Shown one piece after another: positions 17,527 through 26,165 of a stretch of 64,000 nucleotides of DNA (position 1 is the first letter of the stretch; each line of letters starts with the position of its first letter). Under the pieces are notes generated by a model. It ran no database searches. It was not told where the DNA came from and was given only the letters and a program-made list of their open reading frames with translations. Position numbers and translations under genes: made by a program. Origin of the DNA: UBA5614 sp963667535 (GTDB lineage: Bacteria > Cloacimonadota > Cloacimonadia > Cloacimonadales > Cloacimonadaceae); NCBI GenBank assembly GCA_963667535.2, contig CAXXDU010000002.1, forward strand, positions 1,922,001 to 1,986,000, read 5' to 3'.

Positions 17527-17693
17527 AGCTGGAGTTCAAAATTCCCTCACCAAGTGAAAAATGAAAGCATTGTAAAAGGGAATTTCGGACTTCAGCTAAC
17601 ACCTTTACAGATAACGCATTCCGAAGTCCGATTTGCCCTATCACAAAGATATCTACTGAAGAATAAAATGGGCAAATTGAACTCCGGCAATGC
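17527..17693. repeat. Four-block nested inverted repeat
   Basis: Four related blocks lie at 17527-17547, 17577-17597, 17616-17639 and 17670-17693. Blocks 1 and 2 pair at 18 of 21 positions, blocks 3 and 4 also pair, and so do 2 with 3 and 1 with 4, so two alternative folds exist. No gene is supported here. Confidence 0.65.
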
Positions 17694-17885
17694 TCTTCTT
17701 TTGGTATTTTCACGCAGCTTCTAAATGCTGAACTACATGCATAAGATAATCCATAACTGCCATTGTTGAGTCTATGATAGCTGTATGTACACTGCTGCAG
17801 AGACCCTTAGTTAACTGTCTAAGGAAAGTCCAGGCGTCTTCCCGGCAGCTATAAAACACAATTTAAGGGCAGAGGAGGTTTAATT

Positions 17886-17936
17886 ATGGCTCAAAAGAGT
17901 TGCATAGTATTGCTGCACTTCGTTCCGCGTTTTTAA
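17886..17936 (+). other. Possible 16-codon ORF with perfect SD, or gene remnant
   Basis: AGAGGAGG at 17871-17878 lies 7 nt before ATG at 17886, which opens a 16-codon frame (MAQKSCIVLLHFVPRF). The strength of the SD is out of keeping with a chance ORF. It may be a tiny peptide or the start of a gene cut off by the repeats that follow. No homologue is recognised. Confidence 0.3.
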
Positions 17937-17942
17937 GGTACT

Positions 17943-18002
17943 GGATTCCCGATCAAGCCGGGAATGACAAACACTCGGGATTACCACCTTCGCAGGAATG
18001 AC
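17943..18002. repeat. Two REP-like palindromes (ATTCCCG...GGAATGAC type)
   Basis: Copies at 17943-17968 and 17977-18002 end in GGAATGAC. The first has arms ATTCCCG/CGGGAAT. Further copies occur at 18316-18339 and 58319-58343. This is a widespread kind of short intergenic palindrome. Confidence 0.7.
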
Positions 18003-18038
18003 GGATGCTTATGCATCATGTAATCTACAAGTAAGCTG

Positions 18039-18146
18039 CAAGTAATCAGTCTTACTAACAACTATGTATTAACTTGCTTGATGCTTAGTGATATCATTAA
18101 GCATACCCCGGGTGGACCCCAAGAGGATAGTAAGACTGATTACTTG
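18039..18146. repeat. 108-nt element bounded by 19-bp perfect inverted repeat
   Basis: CAAGTAATCAGTCTTACTA at 18039-18057 is exactly complementary to 18128-18146. The 70-nt interior holds a second palindrome, ATGCTTA...TAAGCAT around TGATATCA. It could be a small MITE or a structured RNA closed by a long stem. It carries no ORF. Confidence 0.7.
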
Positions 18147-18178
18147 AAGGTTTAGAGGAGTATTATGAATTGTTAAAA

Positions 18179-18268
18179 TGGCGGAGAGTCAGGGATTCGA
18201 ACCCTGGGTGCCCGTAAAGGCACAACGGTTTTCGAGACCGTCCCGTTCAACCGCTCCGGCAACTCTCC
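18179..18268 (-). tRNA. tRNA-Ser (anticodon CGA)
   Basis: On the minus strand a full class II tRNA: acceptor GGAGAGT/ACTCTCC, D arm GCCGGAGCGG, anticodon stem ACGGT/ACCGT with loop CTCGAAA (anticodon CGA, reads UCG), a long variable arm (GTGCC/GGGCAC), T arm CAGGG-TTCGAAT-CCCTG, discriminator G and an encoded CCA at 18181-18179. It lies 74 nt after tadA, at the end of the long minus-strand operon. Confidence 0.97.
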
Positions 18269-18315
18269 TGATTATTTTACCATAAAGGCTTTAAGACATA
18301 AAGGGAAGAAATTAA

Positions 18316-18339
18316 GATTCCCGCCTTCGCAGGAATGAC
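18316..18339. repeat. REP-like palindrome
   Basis: ATTCCCGC/GCAGGAAT arms around CTTC, ending GGAATGAC. It sits between tadA and tRNA-Ser; see also 17943, 17977 and 58319. Confidence 0.7.
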
Positions 18340-18342
18340 AAA

Positions 18343-18807
18343 TCAAACCCTTTTGGACTGAAAGAACAGCTTCAATAAGGCTCCGGCTTCATCTTTCATA
18401 ACGCCGGACGTAACTAAAGGGCGATGATTAAACTGCTTATCTTTCAGAACGTTATAAATAGAGCCAACTGCTCCGGCTTTGGGGTCATGTGCTGCAAAAA
18501 CAAGTCTGCCCAGTCTGCTCCAGATAAGCATTCCTGCACACATCATACAGGGTTCCAAAGTCACATATAAGGTATAATCCTGTAGGTACTTCGTTCCAGA
18601 GGCAGTTATTTTGTCAATAATGAGTTTCTCGGCATGGGCAAGAGGATTATTATTCTGGCGGGTTCTGTTATGTTCAGCTATGATTAATTGATTATCTTTA
18701 ACCAGTACAGCGCCGATGGGAACTTCATCCTCTTGAGTGGCAATTTCAGCTTCACTGATAGCAAGAGCCATCCAGTGTTTGTCTGCTTCATTCTGGTTAT
18801 TAGTCAT
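18343..18807 (-). CDS. tadA: tRNA-specific adenosine deaminase TadA
   Basis: 154 residues with the zinc-deaminase motifs HAE (H58, E60) and PCMMC (C87, C90), and the downstream FAAHDPKAGAVGS loop typical of TadA, not cytosine deaminase. It converts A34 to inosine in tRNA-Arg(ACG). It overlaps the TPR gene by 8 bp and is the last protein gene of the operon that tilS, another tRNA-wobble enzyme, begins. Confidence 0.95.
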   Translation of the reverse strand: MTNNQNEADKHWMALAISEAEIATQEDEVPIGAVLVKDNQLIIAEHNRTRQNNNPLAHAEKLIIDKITASGTKYLQDYTLYVTLEPCMMCAGMLIWSRLGRLVFAAHDPKAGAVGSIYNVLKDKQFNHRPLVTSGVMKDEAGALLKLFFQSKRV

Positions 18808-19714
18808 CTGTATCCGGAATGGGAAATTCTTTTTTTGCAGCTTCCAATCTGGTAATCTTATCTTTGAGTAAGAGCAAAACAGGATTGGAGTGATTGCTAT
18901 TATCGTTTGCCCTTTTCAATGCTTCTTTTGCCGCTGTAAAGTTTTCCTGCTCAATATACAACCTGATTAAATCCTCATGGAAGATATTCTGATATGGATT
19001 AATGGCAATAGCTCTGTTTAAAATATCAGCAGATTTATCCAGTTGTCCGATTTGCCAGGCAGCAGTAGCATAGGAATGCAGGTGGTCAGGGTTAGTTATA
19101 TTAGTCATTTTATCAGCATTTTCAAAAGCGACATAAGATTTAAGCCAGATTTTTCTGAAGCTGTAAACAAACCCGATTAATATCTGTTGATGCCGTTGAA
19201 CCCCAAAACGTTTACCAACTTCATTCAGCCATGAGATGGCATCATCATATTTGGAAAGACGCAGCAGCTCTTCCACCAGGAAGTAGTAAATATTAATATT
19301 GTCTTTGACGGTGTTGAGCAGGATTTTGAGATGTTTAAGGCTTTCCTCATGCTGACCACTGTAAGCATAAGCCAGAGCCTGATTATAATGCAGTTCCGGA
19401 GTTTCGTCAGAAACCTGGTCGTAATAGGCATTAGCCATTTGGTACTCGCTCAAAGACAGATAACAATTGCCGATAATGAAAAGCAAATGCTCATCTTTGG
19501 GGTCAATTGTCAAAGCCTGCTGATAGGAACTGATAGCTTGCTCGAATTTCTTATTACGTGCGTAAATATCGCCTAAGGTAAGATAGATTGCTCTTTCACG
19601 CGGATAATCGTCTGTAGCTTTTTCCAGCAGGTTAATTGCCTGAAGCCAGTTCTTTTTTCCTACTACTTCAGCTCTGAGCAGTAAGTTCTTTAAATAGTTT
19701 TTCTGTTCTGTCAT
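18800..19714 (-). CDS. TPR-repeat protein
   Basis: 304 residues made almost wholly of tetratricopeptide repeats: for example AIYLTLGDIYARNKKFEQAISSYQQALTIDPKDEHLLFIIGNCYLSLSEY (about 38-90) and DKSADILNRAIAINPYQNIFHEDLIRLYIEQENF (about 225-260). No signal peptide or membrane helix, so cytoplasmic. TPRs bind partner proteins; the partner is unknown. It starts 1 nt after the tricorn gene ends and overlaps tadA by 8 bp. Confidence 0.75.
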   Translation of the reverse strand: MTEQKNYLKNLLLRAEVVGKKNWLQAINLLEKATDDYPRERAIYLTLGDIYARNKKFEQAISSYQQALTIDPKDEHLLFIIGNCYLSLSEYQMANAYYDQVSDETPELHYNQALAYAYSGQHEESLKHLKILLNTVKDNINIYYFLVEELLRLSKYDDAISWLNEVGKRFGVQRHQQILIGFVYSFRKIWLKSYVAFENADKMTNITNPDHLHSYATAAWQIGQLDKSADILNRAIAINPYQNIFHEDLIRLYIEQENFTAAKEALKRANDNSNHSNPVLLLLKDKITRLEAAKKEFPIPDTDD

Positions 19715-19715
19715 A

Positions 19716-22700
19716 CTATTTTATTTGCTCTAATAATACTTCTACAGCTTTCCTGAGCTGTAAATCATTTTCCGCTATGATATCATTGGGAGTCATCTCA
19801 ACCCTGATATCGGGCTGTGCGCCGTTGCCTTCCATATTTGTACCATCCAGACGATACCAGCCTGAAGTAGGCAAGCGCATACTGGAACCGTCTATCAAAT
19901 CAATTTCCCAGGTACCAATAACAGAACCGCTGGTCGGCATACCAACTACTTTTCCGAGTTTGGCTTCTTTAAATAACTGAGGGAATATTTCTGCATCAGA
20001 GAATGAGCTTTCATCGATGAGCAAGACAATCGGCTTAGTCCAGGTCCGGCGGGGTGATTCTCTTTTTACAGCGCCATAATAACGGGTTGTACTGTAAGCA
20101 TTAGGTTTGGTTTCCAGGAAATCCATCAGGACTTCATGAAGATGGCCACCACCGTTACCTCTGATATCAATAATCAAAGCTTCTTTGTCAGCGTTATCTT
20201 TGTAGATATCACGGAGGAAATTCAGATACTCATTGCCACCCATGCGGGGGATTTGTACATATCCTATCTTGTTATCTGAGAGTTTATCGGTATCGTTCTT
20301 GCGGCGCTCGATTTTGTCCTGGAACCATAACTGGCGGTTAGCAAACCAGGATAATCCTTTTATATTGGCAATGATTTCCTTATCATTATGGATAAAAACC
20401 AAATCAAGTTTCTTATCGACTTTATCTGCGAGGAGAGAGTCCAGAGCTATGAAGGGAGTAATCATTGTGCCGTTGATTGAGAGTAATGTATCTCCGTCTC
20501 TGATTCCATAGTAATTGTACAATCTGGAACCGGTGTAAATTCTTGATACTTCCATACCACGTTGAAGCAGTTTCCTCTGATTAAACTCCAGACCAAGCAG
20601 AGCAACTTGTTTATAAGATGAGGTTTTATCAGAACGTGGATAAAATCCGGTGTGTGATGCATTAACATCTCCAATCATTTCCTGTACTATAGCAGAGAGA
20701 ACTGCCGGAGAATCTGCATATTGCATGTAAGGCTTAAACCGTTCATAGATGCTCTTCCAATTCAGATTGTGCATCTTGGGGTCATAAAAACCTCTGCCGA
20801 AGATGCCCCAGACCTGCTCGAAGACTCTTTCATTCAGGGTGCGAAGATTGTAATCATAGGTAAACTGGTTATTCAGGTCGATTTTGGATTTAGATTTCAG
20901 ATTAAAAGCTTTCAGTTTATTTGAATCTTTATAGTATAAAAGATTGTCATTCACAATTTGTAGATTGGGATTATCAGGCAGGGTTACAACTTCAGTGCTG
21001 TACTTGCCCATAATATTAGCTTTATAAACAGTACTTTTCTTTTCTTTGCCCTGAATATCCTTTATATAATAAAAAGATGTGTCATCAATAGCTTTGATGG
21101 CATAGACGGTCTCAGCATCACTAATGATGGGGTAGATTCTCTTATCAAGCTGAAACCAGTCGATTTCCGAAAACAGCAATTTGGCTTTCTCTACTTTCTT
21201 GATAGGTTTTTTAGGAGAAATACTATCGCCGGGCTTGGCTTTTATTGAATCTGCACTAGCAACAGTGTCAGTTTTGGTAAGGATTTCCTTCCAATTATCC
21301 GTATCCAGTTCATAATCATCTCTGGGAACTAAATCCAGTCTGGAAATATCCTGTTGTATATTACTTCTGCTCATCAGGATAGATTTCTGGTCGGGAAGCC
21401 AATGCAATCCAAACAACCTGTTATCTTCATTCATGACCTTTTTATGAGTGCCGGTCAGAGCATCGTACAAATACAATTCTTTGCTATAGACATCGTCACG
21501 GGTGGTGACATAAACAGCCATCTTACCATCAGGACTGAAAACAAATGCTGAAGTAATAAACTTATCAGTAATGATGGGTTTGATATCGTTAAACATGGAA
21601 TCCGCAACCGCAATACGTCCACTATACAGAGAATCAGTATATTCAATCACCCAATGATAATCAGAGGATTTGTAAAAGCTGTCTACATTGTATTTGCCGG
21701 AGCCAAACCAGGAGAGGGAGTTAATTACTATTGTGGAATCAATTCTGGCGGAAAACAAAGATTTGACGCCTTCAGAGAACTGGCTGTAGATTACTGTCCG
21801 ATTGTCCGGCAAAAAAGCAATATCGTCAACACCGTTTTGATTATAAGTAATCTGTTTTACTTCTCCACCTTTACGTGGCATCACAAACAGGTCATACTTA
21901 TACCTGAAAGCCAGAAGTAAGTCATTATCAGAGACAGAATAGTTATCAAAATTGTCTGTAACAATATCTTCTTTATTATAGTCTGTCCAATTGTCTTCAG
22001 CAATCTCAATTTGCAGTTTGTAAATTTGTTCTCCGGCTTTGGTAGGAGAATAACACCAAATAGTATCAAAGAATTCAAAGACTAGATTATCATTCTTATG
22101 TGCGATGGAAATGTCACGAGCGGACCATGTAGTAAAACTAGTTAATTGTGTCTTTTTGCTCAAATCATTTCTGTTAGCTTTATAAATCTGATATCTTATA
22201 CCATCTGAAGCGCAGAAATACACAGAGTCGCTAGTGAAAGAATAACGCGGATATCTTTCAGTATAATCAGTCTCAGTTAATCGGGTATATTGTTTTTTAT
22301 TGATATTATACTTCCACAAATCACCATTGGTGCTGCCTTTGTAAGATTCTCTGTAGGCATCTCCATATCGGTTGAAGATGATTTCTTTATTATCCGGAGA
22401 GAGACAACTGGTATAATCTCCAATTTCAGCAATCATTACCGGCTTACTTCCGTTTAACTGAGTTTTATAAAGAGATGTGCCCCAGCTTAGATTACTTTTG
22501 GCGCATAACAGGCTATTGCTATCAGAAAACCAGTCACATACTGTCATGCCATCTTTGAAAACCGGTTGTGCTGTTCCACCTGTGGCTGGGATTACATACG
22601 TCCATGAAAGTCCTTCGCGGTTAGCAGAAAACGCTATGGATTTACCATCCGGTGACCAGCAAGGTCCGTATTCATTTGCTTCTGTGGCTGTAAGTCTTTT

Positions 22701-22871
22701 TGCTGTACCACCGGTAAATGGTACAAGCCATAAATCTCCATGATAAACAAAGCAAACCTGATTACCATCCGGTGAAATTTCTGGGTCTGTGGTAAAATGC
22801 GGTTCAATTGCTCCGAGAAAGGATACTAGAAGCAAGATTAACAGTGCAGCAACAAAAAGTTTATTCATCAA
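19716..22871 (-). CDS. Tricorn protease homologue (S41 family), exported
   Basis: 1051 residues, the usual tricorn size. A signal peptide (about 1-22, LLLVSFLGAIEP) makes it extracytoplasmic, unlike archaeal tricorn. Beta-propeller repeats with GNQVCFVYHGDLWLVP and CWSPDGKSIAFSANREG occupy about 25-600, a core domain has catalytic His in NASHTGFYP (about 770), a PDZ domain follows (GIRDGDTLLSING, about 815), and the C-terminal S41 domain has DIRGNGGGHLHEV and the nucleophile serine in DESSFSDAEIFP. It degrades oligopeptides into small peptides. FtsH and HslUV lie in the same operon, so the operon is rich in proteolysis. Start is 22871 or 22868. Confidence 0.92.
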   Translation of the reverse strand: MMNKLFVAALLILLLVSFLGAIEPHFTTDPEISPDGNQVCFVYHGDLWLVPFTGGTAKRLTATEANEYGPCWSPDGKSIAFSANREGLSWTYVIPATGGTAQPVFKDGMTVCDWFSDSNSLLCAKSNLSWGTSLYKTQLNGSKPVMIAEIGDYTSCLSPDNKEIIFNRYGDAYRESYKGSTNGDLWKYNINKKQYTRLTETDYTERYPRYSFTSDSVYFCASDGIRYQIYKANRNDLSKKTQLTSFTTWSARDISIAHKNDNLVFEFFDTIWCYSPTKAGEQIYKLQIEIAEDNWTDYNKEDIVTDNFDNYSVSDNDLLLAFRYKYDLFVMPRKGGEVKQITYNQNGVDDIAFLPDNRTVIYSQFSEGVKSLFSARIDSTIVINSLSWFGSGKYNVDSFYKSSDYHWVIEYTDSLYSGRIAVADSMFNDIKPIITDKFITSAFVFSPDGKMAVYVTTRDDVYSKELYLYDALTGTHKKVMNEDNRLFGLHWLPDQKSILMSRSNIQQDISRLDLVPRDDYELDTDNWKEILTKTDTVASADSIKAKPGDSISPKKPIKKVEKAKLLFSEIDWFQLDKRIYPIISDAETVYAIKAIDDTSFYYIKDIQGKEKKSTVYKANIMGKYSTEVVTLPDNPNLQIVNDNLLYYKDSNKLKAFNLKSKSKIDLNNQFTYDYNLRTLNERVFEQVWGIFGRGFYDPKMHNLNWKSIYERFKPYMQYADSPAVLSAIVQEMIGDVNASHTGFYPRSDKTSSYKQVALLGLEFNQRKLLQRGMEVSRIYTGSRLYNYYGIRDGDTLLSINGTMITPFIALDSLLADKVDKKLDLVFIHNDKEIIANIKGLSWFANRQLWFQDKIERRKNDTDKLSDNKIGYVQIPRMGGNEYLNFLRDIYKDNADKEALIIDIRGNGGGHLHEVLMDFLETKPNAYSTTRYYGAVKRESPRRTWTKPIVLLIDESSFSDAEIFPQLFKEAKLGKVVGMPTSGSVIGTWEIDLIDGSSMRLPTSGWYRLDGTNMEGNGAQPDIRVEMTPNDIIAENDLQLRKAVEVLLEQIK

Positions 22872-22889
22872 TAATCCTTACATAAAATG

Positions 22890-24170
22890 CTATTCTTCAT
22901 AGAACTCAGCATTAGTCTGATATTTTTTGATAGTGTAGGTATTCTTTAAAACTCTGATATACACCCCGGGATAAATATCCTGAAATGCTTTGACATATCT
23001 GGTAGCACTATTGCTGTCTTTAAGGAAGATATTCAAATCATCAGATAACTGAACTTCCATGTCGTGTAACTCCTTCTCCACCCGTACAATATTGCCGGCA
23101 TTGAGATCAGGGGATTCTTTTAGCTTGATTATCGCTTTGGTCAATTGTGTCATACGCTCTTTGGTAAAGGGGCTGATGGTAACTTCAAGCTCTGTTTCAA
23201 TACTATCGGTGTTTCCGATGGTAGCTGCTTCTATTGAGCCGGATGTCTGAATCTGGCTGCCACTAATAACACTCATTTCAATATTTCCAACGACTTGTTT
23301 CTCAGCTATAACCCGTGAACCCGAGATGATGTTGTCAAAACTTAGCAGACCTTTACAAATAACCAATGAGTCAAGAATTCTACGAACTTTGATATCCTCT
23401 AAAACAACTACACCTGAGGTTTGGCATTGCACGATATCACCTGTAACAAAAAGATTACCTTCAGCATAGATTTCTGCTCTGCGAATATCACCGGTAACGG
23501 TCAGGTTTTTAAGTACAGATAATCGAGTTCCGGTAATCGAGCCGTTCACTGTTAAAGAAGCTGCCAACGAGACGGGAATAATCAGGTTGTTTATATCTTC
23601 ATTCAGGACCAGGTTATCGAGAACGCATATTTTGTTATTTTTATCAACATATGGGTAGCCGGTAACATCGGCAACTATCTTATCAGCATCTATCTTAACA
23701 TTATCTCCGATATATGGCAATAAATCCAGATTATTAGCTGAGTCTGTGGTCAATTCGCCAAACACGTTGTATATTGAGCCACCCTCAGTAAACAGATTGT
23801 ATGATGTATCTGCCAGCACAGCGCCTTGTTCAATGAATGTCCAGTCTTTTACATCATCGAAAGTCCATTCTTTATCTGGATTATAGGTTTTGACTTTGTC
23901 AAAAAGGATGTTCAGCAGTTGCTCACTGTTTGAGGGTTTGCAGATGGCAACAGGGAACGGCTTATTAAAGTCCTTTTCCATACCGTTATCAGCCATCCAG
24001 GCTAATGCTTCTTCAAAACCGTAACAAATCCCATTTTGTTCAATCAAGTCCAGTATTTCCTGCTCATCGATAATTTTGCCGGACTTCTGTACAGAAATCC
24101 AGGCAGACATCTTGTCTTCACTGATATGCAAAGAAACGGCTCCTGAGGGACTATAAATAATATTATCCAT
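22890..24170 (-). CDS. DUF342/FapA-like polymer-forming protein
   Basis: 426 residues. The N-terminal region (SLHISEDKMSAWISVQKSGKIIDEQEILDLIEQNGICYGF) and the central right-handed beta-helix of repeats such as ASLTVNGSITGTRLSVLKNLTVTGDIRRAEIYAEGNLFVTGDI (about 205-330) match DUF342, the FapA family. A short coiled coil follows (KAIIKLKESPDLNAGNIVRVEKELHDME, about 355-385). FapA-like proteins are linked to flagella or envelope assembly in some bacteria, but no flagellar gene is seen here. It overlaps pgeF by 8 bp. Confidence 0.78.
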   Translation of the reverse strand: MDNIIYSPSGAVSLHISEDKMSAWISVQKSGKIIDEQEILDLIEQNGICYGFEEALAWMADNGMEKDFNKPFPVAICKPSNSEQLLNILFDKVKTYNPDKEWTFDDVKDWTFIEQGAVLADTSYNLFTEGGSIYNVFGELTTDSANNLDLLPYIGDNVKIDADKIVADVTGYPYVDKNNKICVLDNLVLNEDINNLIIPVSLAASLTVNGSITGTRLSVLKNLTVTGDIRRAEIYAEGNLFVTGDIVQCQTSGVVVLEDIKVRRILDSLVICKGLLSFDNIISGSRVIAEKQVVGNIEMSVISGSQIQTSGSIEAATIGNTDSIETELEVTISPFTKERMTQLTKAIIKLKESPDLNAGNIVRVEKELHDMEVQLSDDLNIFLKDSNSATRYVKAFQDIYPGVYIRVLKNTYTIKKYQTNAEFYEE

Positions 24171-24855
24171 CTGTTAATCCTATTAGATTGATTTGGCGGT
24201 TGTGGGTGCCATCCTTACGATAAGAAAAGTGCACATTTGATTCATAAGTGCAGATATTGTTTAACGTAATCATTTCAGGTCTGATACCCGCCTGAATGAG
24301 TTGCTGATAAATCGTGTATTGTATATCAAGATGAGAGGTATCACTTTCATCTACTGTTAATCCGTTTTGACGACATGATTGGGCGTATTCCTGCCAGATG
24401 GAATCACTGACCTGATAATGCTTTTTGCAGATGCCGGCCCCAATCCAGACCTGAATATCTTCAGGTTTTGATTGAAATTCAGATTGCAGCGTATTTATCA
24501 CTTGTCTAACTATGTTCTTTCTTGTGCCCTCTCTGCCACTATGTGCTGCACCTACCGACTCAGTATGTTTATCATAAAAGAGGACAGGAGTACAATCAGC
24601 AGTCCGGATTAAGAGAAACTGATTGGGATGCCTGGTAACCAAAGCGTCACAATCAGGTATTTGCAGATGTTCATCAAAACCTGCTCCGGAATCCGAAGTC
24701 CTGCAGATATGTACATACCTGGAATGGGTTTGCTCTGCAATTACGGTACTGTTTTTGGGTATAGTAGGACCATTGACAGTAAAATCAGAGTGCTTTGCCA
24801 TGATATCTCTATATGGAAAGGTGGAATCTCCCAGATAATAGAATAGCTTTTTCAT
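24163..24855 (-). CDS. pgeF: Laccase-domain protein PgeF/YfiH (purine nucleoside phosphorylase)
   Basis: 230 residues with the DUF152 metal site: cysteine in RTADCTPVLFYD (about 85-96), histidine in GAAHSGREGTRKNIV (about 103-117), and VWIGAGICKKHYQV. The family was called a polyphenol oxidase but is now known to have purine nucleoside phosphorylase and adenosine deaminase activity, and in E. coli clears mis-made peptidoglycan precursors. It starts 1 nt after the MFS gene. Confidence 0.88.
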   Translation of the reverse strand: MKKLFYYLGDSTFPYRDIMAKHSDFTVNGPTIPKNSTVIAEQTHSRYVHICRTSDSGAGFDEHLQIPDCDALVTRHPNQFLLIRTADCTPVLFYDKHTESVGAAHSGREGTRKNIVRQVINTLQSEFQSKPEDIQVWIGAGICKKHYQVSDSIWQEYAQSCRQNGLTVDESDTSHLDIQYTIYQQLIQAGIRPEMITLNNICTYESNVHFSYRKDGTHNRQINLIGLTDG

Positions 24856-24856
24856 A

Positions 24857-26164
24857 TTACTTGATTATTTCTTCCGAAATGTCGGTTATATCAATTGCGG
24901 GGACAGGTTTATTTGCCTGTTCATGTTTATCTAACATTTGATTTATACTTTTTGTGAGATTGCCTTGCAAAGAGATACCGTATAAGCCCCAGAGCAGACA
25001 TATAACTGCACAGATAGATAATGTTATGGGTGCGCCAATATTCTTTGACAAGAATCCCACCAATAGGCTGCCAAAAGGCGCGATAGACATAAAAGCCATG
25101 GAGTGCAGGCTCATTACTCTTCCACGCATATCGTCATCTACTACAGATTGCAGGATTGTATTACTGGTTGCCATCTGAAACATCATGCCGAGTCCCACGA
25201 CCAACATCAGGCTCAAGCTCAATATTAAGCTATGGGAGAAAGAAAAAATGATTAAAGCTGTGCTAAACACTAATGCAGCATAGACCATCTTTTTGGTCAA
25301 TCCCCGGACAGATTTGCGGGAAGCCAGATACATTGCACCAATGAGGGCACCTACACCTGCCATAGACATCAGAAAGCCCATAGTCTTGGAATCACCGTGC
25401 AGGATATCCCTGGCAAAGATAGGCATTAAAACAGCATAAGACATGCCAAACATAGTAATAACAGAGATATTGGCAATAAGATAGCGTATGGGTAAATGAC
25501 TGAAAGAGTATTTCCATCCTTGTTTAATCTTTACAAACATCGAATCTGTTGAGACTAATATTTCTTTTATAGGAACTTTTATCATGAAAAGTGATATAAT
25601 TACAGCAATATAGCTCAGTCCATTAACCAGAAAGCAATAGCCTTCATTGGATAGAGCAATGATAATCCCTGCCAGTGAAGGACCTATTAGTCTGGCACCA
25701 TTGAACATGGCAGAATTTAGAGCTATGGCATTAGGCAAAAGAGACCTTTTCTCGATGAGTTCAATAACCAGAGATTGCCTGGCAGGAGCGTCTATAGCTT
25801 CAGTAATACCGGAAAATATACTGAGAACTACCAGATGCCAGATTTGAATTGTATTAGTCAGGACGAGTACTCCCAAGGTAAGAGCTTGCAACAGTGATAC
25901 AGTTTGCGTTATTTTTAATATGGAAAGCCTTTTAAACTTATCAGCCCAAACTCCGGCAAAGGGACCGATAAACACGGAAGGTATTTGGCTGAGAAAACCT
26001 ATTAAACCTAGCAGCAAAGCTGAATCTGTTAAACGATATACAAACCAGCCCATCGTGGTTCTTTGCATCCAGGTTCCGATCAGAGAAATACCCTGTCCTG
26101 TAAAATAGATACGGTAGTTTCTGGATGTGAGAGCCTGAAATAAATTCTTGAGAGAAGTAGCCAT
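24857..26164 (-). CDS. MFS transporter (EntS-like, MFS_3)
   Basis: 435 residues with 10-12 predicted helices. N-terminal FTGQGISLIGTWMQRTTMGWFVYRLTDSALLLGLIGFLSQIPSVFIGPFAGVWADKFKR is the visible signature region of the MFS_3 exporter group (motif A at GVWADKFKRLSI). EAIDAPARQSLV and ANSMVG-like ATSNTILQSVVDDDMRGRVMSL are further group motifs. Probably a drug or metabolite exporter in the inner membrane; substrate is unknown. 1-nt gaps on both sides place it firmly in the operon. Confidence 0.88.
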   Translation of the reverse strand: MATSLKNLFQALTSRNYRIYFTGQGISLIGTWMQRTTMGWFVYRLTDSALLLGLIGFLSQIPSVFIGPFAGVWADKFKRLSILKITQTVSLLQALTLGVLVLTNTIQIWHLVVLSIFSGITEAIDAPARQSLVIELIEKRSLLPNAIALNSAMFNGARLIGPSLAGIIIALSNEGYCFLVNGLSYIAVIISLFMIKVPIKEILVSTDSMFVKIKQGWKYSFSHLPIRYLIANISVITMFGMSYAVLMPIFARDILHGDSKTMGFLMSMAGVGALIGAMYLASRKSVRGLTKKMVYAALVFSTALIIFSFSHSLILSLSLMLVVGLGMMFQMATSNTILQSVVDDDMRGRVMSLHSMAFMSIAPFGSLLVGFLSKNIGAPITLSICAVICLLWGLYGISLQGNLTKSINQMLDKHEQANKPVPAIDITDISEEIIK

Positions 26165-26165
26165 A

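Noticed and set aside
17432..17713. 93-codon minus-strand frame
   Set aside because: It runs through the four-block inverted repeat, has no SD or recognised domain, and its codons reflect the repeat blocks.
17819..17835. Possible RNase P RNA (GGAAAGTCC motif)
   Set aside because: Only about 13 nt match; the partner P4 strand and the rest of the conserved core are not found within several hundred bases on either strand.
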